Shown: one piece after another, positions 6,219 to 10,588 of the stretch | Position numbering within the stretch: the stretch's first letter is position 1 | How the letters are laid out: each line of letters begins with the position of its first letter | Assembly (NCBI GenBank): GCA_007118195.1 | Contig: SKSA01000331.1 | Span: 1 to 10,588 of the forward strand | Source: Anaerobacillus sp. | GTDB lineage: Bacteria; Bacillota; Bacilli; Bacillales; Anaerobacillaceae | Length of the DNA: 10,588 nucleotides | Reading direction: 5' to 3' | Position numbers and translations under genes: made by a program | The notes under the pieces: generated by a model | Seen by the model: the letters and a program-made list of their open reading frames with translations, nothing else | What the model was told of the DNA's origin: nothing | The model's database searches: none

Positions 6219-6270
6219 TCCACGATGACAACTTTTTGCAATGATATATCAAGAATAATTAAATCGTGGA
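6219..6270 (+). promoter_or_regulatory. long-loop hairpin in the spoIVA leader
   Basis: TCCACGAT (6219-6226) and ATCGTGGA (6263-6270) are perfectly complementary over eight bases around a 36-base loop. The structure lies between the predicted sigma-E start and the ribosome binding site and could affect mRNA stability or translation. There is no direct evidence for a function. Confidence 0.4.
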
Positions 6271-6306
6271 TGAAATAATTTAAACAAATGATCGGGAGGG
6301 GATCAC

Positions 6307-7785
6307 GTGGAAAAAGTTGATATCTTTAAAGATATCGCTGAAAGAACGGGTGGCGATATATATTTAGGAGTGGTGGGCTCCGTTAGAACAGGAAAGTCGA
6401 CTTTTATTAAAAAATTTATGGAACTTGTGGTCATTCCAAACATTGAGAATGAGTCTGAAAAAGCACGAGCTCAAGACGAACTTCCACAAAGTGCGGCTGG
6501 AAAACAAATTATGACTACAGAACCAAAGTTTGTACCAAACCAAGCTGTACAGCTTCATGTTGATGAAGGTCTTGATGTGAATGTTAGACTCGTTGATTGT
6601 GTTGGTTATACAGTTCCAGGGGCTAAAGGTTACGAGGATGAAAATGGCCCTAGAATGATTAATACTCCTTGGTATGAAGAGCCAATTCCTTTTCAAGAAG
6701 CTGCTGAGATTGGTACAAGAAAAGTAATTCAAGAGCATTCTACGTTAGGTGTTGTAATTACAACAGATGGAACCATAGGAGAAATACCAAGGTCTAGCTA
6801 CATTGAGTCAGAGCAAAGAGTTATTAGTGAATTAAAAGAAGTTGGAAAACCGTTCATTGTGATCGTTAATACGGTACGGCCACACCATCCAGAAACGGAT
6901 GCACTAAGACAAGAGCTAAGCGAAAATCATGACGTACCGGTATTAGCAATGAGCGTAGAAAGTATGAATGAACAAGATATTAACAATGTCTTAAGGGAAG
7001 TGCTTTTTGAGTTCCCAGTACATGAAGTAAATGTAAATTTACCAAGTTGGGTAATGGTTTTAAAAGAGGACCATTGGTTACGTAAAAGTTATGAAGATGC
7101 AGTACAAGATACTGTAAAAGATATTAAGCGACTCCGTGATGTAGATCGAGTAGTAGGTCAATTTGGTGAGTATGACTTCATTGATCATGCTGGGTTAGCT
7201 GGTATTGAAATGGGGCAAGGAGTAGCTGAAATTGACCTGTATGCTCCAGATGATTTATATGATCAAATTTTAAAAGAAGTTGTTGGTGTAGAAATTAGAG
7301 GCAAGGATCATCTGTTGCAGTTAATGCAAGATTTTGCACATGCCAAATCAGAATATGATCAAGTGGCAGACGCGTTAAAAATGGTTAAACAAACAGGGTA
7401 TGGTATTGCAGCTCCGACGGTTAATGATATGAGTTTAGATGAGCCTGAGATTATTCGCCAAGGATCACGATTTGGTGTACGTTTAAAAGCAGTTGCTCCA
7501 TCTATCCATATGATAAAAGTTGATGTAGAATCTGAATTTGCACCAATTATCGGTACAGAAAAGCAAAGTGAAGAGCTTGTTCGTTACTTGATGCAAGATT
7601 TTGAAGAAAACCCACTTTCTATTTGGAACTCGGATATATTTGGACGCTCATTAAATTCAATTGTCAGAGAAGGAATACAGGCGAAGTTATCGCTAATGCC
7701 AGAAAACGCTCGCTATAAGTTAAAAGAAACTTTAGAAAGAATTATTAATGAAGGATCTGGCGGGTTAATCGCAATTATTTTATAA
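6307..7785 (+). CDS. spoIVA: stage IV sporulation protein A, spore coat morphogenetic ATPase
   Basis: SpoIVA polymerises by ATP hydrolysis on the forespore outer membrane, where SpoVM recruits it, and forms the basement layer on which the spore coat is built; it is also needed for cortex formation. The 492-residue length equals that of the B. subtilis protein and long stretches look identical. The N-terminal ATPase domain has the Walker A motif GSVRTGKST at 24-32 with Lys30, the Walker B Asp97 in RLVDCVG, and the sensor threonines Thr70 and Thr71 (IMTTEP). The C-terminal part includes the conserved SIHMIKVDVESEFAPIIG stretch, and the end GGLIAIIL matches the SpoVM-interacting tail. It starts at GTG 6307 with GGGAGGGG (6294-6301) just upstream. 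It is monocistronic by appearance, behind a sigma-E promoter. Confidence 0.99.
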   Translation: MEKVDIFKDIAERTGGDIYLGVVGSVRTGKSTFIKKFMELVVIPNIENESEKARAQDELPQSAAGKQIMTTEPKFVPNQAVQLHVDEGLDVNVRLVDCVGYTVPGAKGYEDENGPRMINTPWYEEPIPFQEAAEIGTRKVIQEHSTLGVVITTDGTIGEIPRSSYIESEQRVISELKEVGKPFIVIVNTVRPHHPETDALRQELSENHDVPVLAMSVESMNEQDINNVLREVLFEFPVHEVNVNLPSWVMVLKEDHWLRKSYEDAVQDTVKDIKRLRDVDRVVGQFGEYDFIDHAGLAGIEMGQGVAEIDLYAPDDLYDQILKEVVGVEIRGKDHLLQLMQDFAHAKSEYDQVADALKMVKQTGYGIAAPTVNDMSLDEPEIIRQGSRFGVRLKAVAPSIHMIKVDVESEFAPIIGTEKQSEELVRYLMQDFEENPLSIWNSDIFGRSLNSIVREGIQAKLSLMPENARYKLKETLERIINEGSGGLIAIIL

Positions 7786-8026
7786 AGTAAACGCATAAAA
7801 TGCTTAAGTGTCTGTTGACCTTGATAGACGATCGGTAGTATCGTGTTTTTATAACACAGCTAATGATTGTTTATAAGGCGAGAGATGCTTTTTTTTTATG
7901 AGTGCAGTAATTTGCTAATACGACAAACATATGATAGAATTCCCTCAACTGCTGCAATTTTCTTTAACAAAAGATAACAATATAGGTAAAAAAGTCTTAA
8001 AAATCCAATGAATTCGCTAAAATATA

Positions 8027-8055
8027 TTGAATTATTGTCGTTGATCGTTTAATAT
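8027..8055 (+). promoter_or_regulatory. candidate sigma-A promoter for hbs
   Basis: TTGAAT (8027-8032) and TAATAT (8050-8055), four of six consensus bases each, are separated by exactly 17 bases. This would give a leader of about 90 nt containing the CTTGTT/AACAAG hairpin. B. subtilis hbs has more than one promoter, so 7815-7844 may also be used. Confidence 0.4.
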
Positions 8056-8137
8056 AAGGCTTGTTATTCAGTATTTATAAAAAAACAAGTATAAAATTTG
8101 CTGAAATGTGCAAGTAATTGAATAACGCGGAAATTTT

Positions 8138-8149
8138 GGGAGGAGGTGA
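8138..8149 (+). promoter_or_regulatory. exceptionally strong hbs ribosome binding site
   Basis: GGGAGGAGGTGA contains AGGAGGTGA (8141-8149), a nine-base match to the anti-Shine-Dalgarno end of 16S rRNA, five bases before ATG 8155. In B. subtilis the strong hbs site, with its initiating ribosome, is known to shield the mRNA 5' end from RNase J1. The site fixes the start at 8155, since the upstream GTG at 8146 lies inside it. Confidence 0.85.
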
Positions 8150-8154
8150 ATTAC

Positions 8155-8427
8155 ATGAATAAAACAGAACTAATTAATGCGGTTGCTGAGAAGTCAAGCC
8201 TTTCTAAAAAGGATGCTACTAGTGCAGTTGATGCTGTATTTGAGGCTATTACTGACTCTCTTCAAAATGGGGATAAAGTACAATTAATAGGATTTGGTAA
8301 CTTTGAGGTACGTGAACGTGCTGCTCGTAAAGGTCGTAACCCACAAACAGGTGATGAGATCGAAATCGCTGCTAGCAAAGTTCCAGCGTTTAAACCTGGT
8401 AAAGCCCTTAAGGATGCTGTTAAATAA
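8155..8427 (+). CDS. hbs: DNA-binding protein HU (HBsu)
   Basis: HU is the main nucleoid protein, a dimer that bends and wraps DNA. The 90-residue protein has the helical dimerisation N-terminus ([13 protein letters not shown]), the signature [15 protein letters not shown] at 46-60, the beta-arm GRNPQTG at 60-66 with the intercalating Pro63, and the C-terminal [12 protein letters not shown]. The length is standard for the family (B. subtilis HBsu is 92). The start is fixed by AGGAGGTGA. It has its own terminator 18 bases after the stop codon, so it is probably a single-gene unit, as expected for an abundant protein. The position between spoIVA and folE is the same as in B. subtilis. Confidence 0.99.
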   Translation: MNKTELINAVAEKSSLSKKDATSAVDAVFEAITDSLQNGDKVQLIGFGNFEVRERAARKGRNPQTGDEIEIAASKVPAFKPGKALKDAVK

Positions 8428-8444
8428 TTTCATACATAAAGGGC

Positions 8445-8478
8445 AAGAAGAGTCGTTTTAACGTCTCTTCTTTTTTTT
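8445..8478 (+). terminator. terminator after hbs
   Basis: AAGAAGAG (8445-8452) pairs with CTCTTCTT (8465-8472), and after one T-T mismatch CGT (8454-8456) pairs with ACG (8461-8463). The T tract runs at 8471-8478. This is a clear Rho-independent terminator separating hbs from folE. Confidence 0.92.
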
Positions 8479-8546
8479 GTTTCATAAAATTAGAATATCC
8501 CTTCTGCGGCACGGTTGACAAAATAGCTAATTAGGAGTTTTAAGAT

Positions 8547-8576
8547 TTGCTTTGGTAATGTTTGCTATGCTATGAT
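8547..8576 (+). promoter_or_regulatory. extended -10 promoter for folE
   Basis: TTGCTT (8547-8552), an 18-base spacer, and TATGAT (8571-8576) preceded by TGC make an extended -10 promoter. A perfect TTGACA at 8515-8520 is nearby, but its best -10 (TAAGAT at 8541) is 20 bases away, so I prefer the first arrangement. The leader would be about 80 nt. Confidence 0.55.
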
Positions 8577-8604
8577 TTTTATCAAGTAAAGCTACAAGCT
8601 TTTA

Positions 8605-8624
8605 CGTAAGCGCTAACGCTTTCA
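8605..8624 (+). promoter_or_regulatory. cre-like palindrome in the folE leader
   Basis: The 14 bases at 8605-8618 match the CcpA operator pattern TGWAANCGNTNWCA at 12 of 14 positions, failing only at the two outermost. An overlapping window (8611-8624) matches at 11. The core also forms a hairpin, AAGCG (8608-8612) with CGCTT (8617-8621). It lies just downstream of the predicted start, where CcpA could block elongation. It is a weak call because the outer bases are off. Confidence 0.25.
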
Positions 8625-8661
8625 TTTTCATTATAAAGCAATTGACTGGAGGAAATTGGTT

Positions 8662-9231
8662 TTGAGTAATTTTGATCATAAAAAAATTGAACAAGCAGTA
8701 ACGATGATTTTAGAGGCGGTTGGAGAGGATCCAAAGAGAGAAGGATTATTAGACACTCCGAAACGAGTCGCGAAAATGTATGAAGAGGTATTTCAAGGTT
8801 TGAATCAAGACCCAAAAGAACATTTTGCAACAGTTTTTAGTGAAGATCATGAAGAATTGGTGCTTGTAAAAGATATTCCATTTTATTCTATGTGTGAACA
8901 CCATTTAGTTCCTTTCTTCGGGAAGGCTCATGTTGGCTATATACCAAAGGGTGGCAAAGTAACAGGTTTGAGTAAGTTAGCTAGGGCGGTTGAGGCAGTT
9001 GCAAAACGTCCGCAATTACAAGAAAGAATTACTTCGACTATTGCAGATTCAATGGTAGAAACATTACAGCCTCTTGGTGTTATTGTTGTTGTTGAAGCAG
9101 AACACATGTGTATGACAATGAGAGGTGTGAAAAAGCCGGGGGCTTCAACGGTGACATCGGCAGTAAGAGGTGCTTTCGAAAATAACAGTACAGCAAGAGC
9201 TGAAGTATTATCACTTATTAACTGTAAGTAG
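8662..9231 (+). CDS. folE: GTP cyclohydrolase I FolE (MtrA)
   Basis: FolE converts GTP to 7,8-dihydroneopterin triphosphate, the first step of folate synthesis. The 189-residue protein matches B. subtilis MtrA (190) along its length. The zinc site is Cys78 and His81 in SMCEHH and Cys150 in EAEHMC; His80 is the catalytic histidine. Other family signatures are [13 protein letters not shown] at 28-40 and [11 protein letters not shown] at 101-111. I chose TTG 8662, nine bases after GGAGG (8648-8652); the in-frame TTG at 8656 is only three bases away from it. In B. subtilis folE is cotranscribed with mtrB directly downstream; here 276 bases and a 31-codon ORF separate the two. Confidence 0.97.
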   Translation: MSNFDHKKIEQAVTMILEAVGEDPKREGLLDTPKRVAKMYEEVFQGLNQDPKEHFATVFSEDHEELVLVKDIPFYSMCEHHLVPFFGKAHVGYIPKGGKVTGLSKLARAVEAVAKRPQLQERITSTIADSMVETLQPLGVIVVVEAEHMCMTMRGVKKPGASTVTSAVRGAFENNSTARAEVLSLINCK

Positions 9232-9330
9232 AGGCTCGTGATCATACTTTGCTAGAAATATTATTGGACAAACATCAAAATATAACATTTTACACTGAAA
9301 AATGGTTACTTTAATTATGAGGTGATTTTT

Positions 9331-9426
9331 ATGAGAAATAATACTCGAACACAGCTGTTAAGTTGGGTCATCCCGATTGTATTAATTCTTATTGGTGTTT
9401 ACATGATCTATATGTACATTATGTAA
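9331..9426 (+). CDS. 31-residue single-span membrane protein, function unknown
   Basis: A short ORF starts at ATG 9331 and ends at TAA 9424-9426. The product has a polar N-terminus with two arginines (MRNNTRTQLLS) and one hydrophobic helix (about 12-31) rich in Ile, Val, Tyr and Met, typical of a small tail-anchored or single-span protein. TGAGGTGAT (9318-9326) is a good ribosome binding site four bases before the ATG, which is the main reason to believe it is translated. It lies between folE and mtrB, on the same strand. I do not recognise the family. It is too short for coding statistics to be decisive, and conservation in related genomes would settle it. Confidence 0.6.
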   Translation: MRNNTRTQLLSWVIPIVLILIGVYMIYMYIM

Positions 9427-9436
9427 TAACCTTTGA

Positions 9437-9466
9437 TTGACATTCATCATATATTAAAGTAATAGT
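9437..9466 (+). promoter_or_regulatory. candidate promoter for mtrB
   Basis: A perfect TTGACA (9437-9442) is followed by AATAGT (9461-9466, four of six) at 18 bases, or TAATAG (9460-9465) at 17. This suggests mtrB can be transcribed independently of folE. The -10 is imperfect. Confidence 0.4.
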
Positions 9467-9499
9467 TGAGAGATAGAATATATTATCGTTTTAGGGGAG
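9463..9499 (+). promoter_or_regulatory. possible TRAP-binding triplets before mtrB
   Basis: The leader contains TAG (9463-9465), GAG (9468-9470) and TAG (9474-9476) with two- and three-base spacers, then TAG (9492-9494) and GAG (9497-9499) with a two-base spacer. The last pair overlaps the mtrB ribosome binding site. TRAP binds (G/U)AG repeats spaced by two or three bases, but normally nine to eleven of them, so five in two groups is a weak candidate. Confidence 0.2.
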
Positions 9500-9507
9500 G
9501 ATCATAA

Positions 9508-9726
9508 ATGGCTGCAAGCGATGATTTCATTGTAATTAAAGCAAAAGAAAACGGAGTCAATGTAATCGGTTTAACTAGAGGTTCTGATACACGTTTTCAT
9601 CACTCGGAAAAGTTGGACAAAGGTGAAGTGATGATTGCTCAATTTACTGAACATACTTCTGCGATAAAAATACGCGGTAAAGCAATGATTCAAACGAGTC
9701 ACGGAGAGGTCGAGACTGATGAATAA
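9508..9726 (+). CDS. mtrB: trp RNA-binding attenuation protein TRAP (MtrB)
   Basis: TRAP is an 11-subunit ring that, when loaded with tryptophan, wraps (G/U)AG-repeat RNA to terminate trp operon transcription and to block translation of tryptophan-related genes. The 72-residue protein (75 in B. subtilis) keeps the RNA-contacting Lys35, Lys54 and Arg56, equivalent to B. subtilis Lys37, Lys56 and Arg58, and the tryptophan-site region GLTRGSDT at 21-28 and TEHTSAIK at 47-54. One binding-loop Thr (B. subtilis Thr28) is Ser26 here, a conservative change. GGGGAGG (9494-9500) lies seven bases before ATG. The terminator begins at its stop codon. The protein implies that a TRAP-regulated trp operon exists elsewhere in the genome. 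Confidence 0.97.
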   Translation: MAASDDFIVIKAKENGVNVIGLTRGSDTRFHHSEKLDKGEVMIAQFTEHTSAIKIRGKAMIQTSHGEVETDE

Positions 9727-9755
9727 AAGCAGGAAGCTACCTGCTTTTATTTTTT
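9725..9755 (+). terminator. terminator overlapping the mtrB stop codon
   Basis: AAAAGCAGG (9725-9733) pairs perfectly with CCTGCTTTT (9740-9748) around a six-base loop, followed by ATTTTTT. The left arm begins within the mtrB stop codon TAA (9724-9726). It is a strong Rho-independent terminator that separates mtrB from hepS. Confidence 0.92.
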
Positions 9756-9786
9756 ATAGATCGTACTTATGCTTCTTTTAAAGTTA

Positions 9787-9821
9787 TGTTATACTATTAA
9801 TGTCTTTTTTTATACTATTAA
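9787..9821 (+). promoter_or_regulatory. candidate hepS promoter with duplicated -10 motif
   Basis: TGTTATACT (9787-9795) is an extended -10 element. The 12 bases TTATACTATTAA at 9789-9800 recur exactly at 9810-9821, so a second TATACT lies 21 bases downstream. No good -35 precedes either copy. A leader of about 70-95 nt would precede hepS. Confidence 0.45.
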
Positions 9822-9893
9822 GCAGTGAGTAAATTTTATTTAAAGCATATAAATTTTTTTGGGGAAAATTGTTTTTTTTCTGGGGGACTTAAG

Positions 9894-10588
9894 ATGATTT
9901 TAATTAACTATTTAAACGATGAAATAAAACAGATTAAAGAACGATTTTATCAAAGGATTAAACATCCTTATATTAATAAATTTTTAGAAGACCCCGTCTT
10001 GGATGATGATCGCTTATATATTCTTTATACAATGCTTGAAGAACAGAAACTGAGTAAAGATAATGTGAATGATTATGTGATAACTACTCTCTTAGTACAA
10101 GCAGCGTTAGATACGCATGAAGAGGTTTCTATATCTCATCTTAATTCGGATACAAGCAAAAAACAGAGGCAATTAACGGTTTTAGCAGGTGATTATTATA
10201 GTAGTCTTTACTACTATTTACTTGCAAAGATAAGTGATATTACGATGATACGTTTACTTGCTAATTCAATTCAAGAAGTTAATGAATCAAAAATGAGTTT
10301 TTATAAAAAAAATCATCAAAATATTTCACAATCAATTGAAGATGTAAAGATGATCGAATCATCGCTCATACAAAAGATTGCTGATCATTTTAAATTACAA
10401 AATTGGAAAGCGGCAGTTAGTGAGTTTTTCTTTTTCAAGCGTCTAGTCACTGAAAGAAGTATGCTTTTAAACGGCAGTCAAGTTCCATTAATTGATGCGA
10501 TTGTTAATGAAGATGATATAAGTTTTATAAGCTTTAAGAGTGATGATCGTCTCAAACATCGCTTGGAACTATGTGATAAGTATATTTA
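9894..10588 (+). CDS. hepS: heptaprenyl diphosphate synthase component I HepS, 3' end cut by window
   Basis: HepS (GerC1) is the non-catalytic subunit that, with HepT, makes the C35 prenyl diphosphate side chain of menaquinone-7; it is thought to set product length and help complex assembly. The frame is open from ATG 9894 to the window edge (231 codons seen; B. subtilis HepS is about 251). Similarity to B. subtilis HepS is visible in the N-terminal KHPYI stretch, LVQAALDTHEEV at 67-78, RQLTVLAGDYYSSLYYYLL at about 91-109, IRLLANSIQEVNE at 118-130 and WKAAVSEFFFFKRL at about 170-183. GGGGGA (9882-9887) precedes the start by six bases. menG and hepT would be expected just beyond the right edge. 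Confidence 0.95.
   Translation, partial: MILINYLNDEIKQIKERFYQRIKHPYINKFLEDPVLDDDRLYILYTMLEEQKLSKDNVNDYVITTLLVQAALDTHEEVSISHLNSDTSKKQRQLTVLAGDYYSSLYYYLLAKISDITMIRLLANSIQEVNESKMSFYKKNHQNISQSIEDVKMIESSLIQKIADHFKLQNWKAAVSEFFFFKRLVTERSMLLNGSQVPLIDAIVNEDDISFISFKSDDRLKHRLELCDKYI

Larger units (their letters stand above)
5920..6306. other. noncoding spacer and spoIVA leader
   Basis: This spacer of 387 bases holds the yphF terminator, then about 155 bases in which I see only a small palindrome (ACCCGGGT, 6052-6059) and no gene, then the sigma-E promoter at 6150-6178 and a roughly 120-nt leader carrying a hairpin (6219-6270) and a strong ribosome binding site. Confidence 0.7.
7786..8154. other. noncoding spacer and hbs leader region
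   Basis: This 369-base spacer contains no supportable gene. Near spoIVA, small hairpins overlap: ACGAT (7828-7832) with ATCGT (7840-7844), and GTGTT (7843-7847) with AACAC (7853-7857), sharing two bases. A run of nine Ts (7889-7897) follows but has no convincing GC-rich stem directly before it. Candidate hbs promoters are at 7815-7844 (TTGACC, 18 bases, TATCGT) and 8027-8055. The last 100 bases are very AT-rich and include an inverted repeat, CTTGTT (8060-8065) with AACAAG (8084-8089). Confidence 0.6.

Noticed and set aside
6364..6738. Reverse-strand ORF of 124 codons inside spoIVA
   Set aside because: It is antisense to highly conserved SpoIVA codons, with no recognisable domain.
7889..7897. 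Nine-T run after spoIVA as a terminator
   Set aside because: No GC-rich stem lies directly before it; the nearest small hairpins end more than ten bases upstream. Termination of spoIVA may happen here, but the sequence does not show it clearly.
8582..9245. Two reverse-strand ORFs over folE and its leader
   Set aside because: Both are antisense to folE, whose active-site residues are intact, and neither resembles a known protein.

Overview
The window looks like the chromosome of an endospore-forming, low-GC Firmicute of the family Bacillaceae, probably a relative of the alkaliphilic or Anaerobacillus-like bacilli rather than B. subtilis itself. The evidence is a near-identical SpoIVA, other sporulation-associated genes (SpoVIF-type, YphF), TRAP (MtrB), the two-subunit heptaprenyl diphosphate synthase (HepS), AT-rich spacers and strong GGAGG ribosome binding sites. 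Every recognised gene is on the plus strand.

The layout follows the B. subtilis ypzI-hepT neighbourhood: yphA, der, plsY, gpsA, spoVIF-like, yphE, yphF, spoIVA, hbs, folE (mtrA), a 31-codon membrane ORF, mtrB, and the start of hepS, which runs off the right edge. From memory of B. subtilis, the differences are that no seaA (yphB) lies between yphA and der, plsY sits between der and gpsA, a SpoVIF-type gene follows gpsA, and a tiny membrane ORF separates folE from mtrB.

The genes fall into small transcription units. yphA stands alone. der-plsY-gpsA form a run with short gaps and join ribosome biogenesis to phospholipid initiation: GpsA makes glycerol-3-phosphate and PlsY acylates it. The run ends in a strikingly long nested hairpin. 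The sporulation block spoVIF-like, yphE, yphF and spoIVA follows; spoIVA has a convincing sigma-E promoter and a structured leader of about 120 nt. hbs has a near-perfect Shine-Dalgarno sequence and its own terminator. folE, the small ORF and mtrB follow, with a terminator overlapping the mtrB stop codon, and hepS starts behind its own candidate promoters.

The coding content is ordinary core and sporulation genome; I see no defence system, prophage, insertion sequence, tRNA, rRNA or CRISPR array. The unusual material is in the spacers: a ~145-bp repeat-like element with complementary ends before der, the 61-nt nested hairpin after gpsA, a three-hairpin RNA-like stretch after the spoVIF-like gene, inverted repeats around and below the spoIVA promoter, and a short set of TRAP-like (G/U)AG triplets running into the mtrB ribosome binding site.
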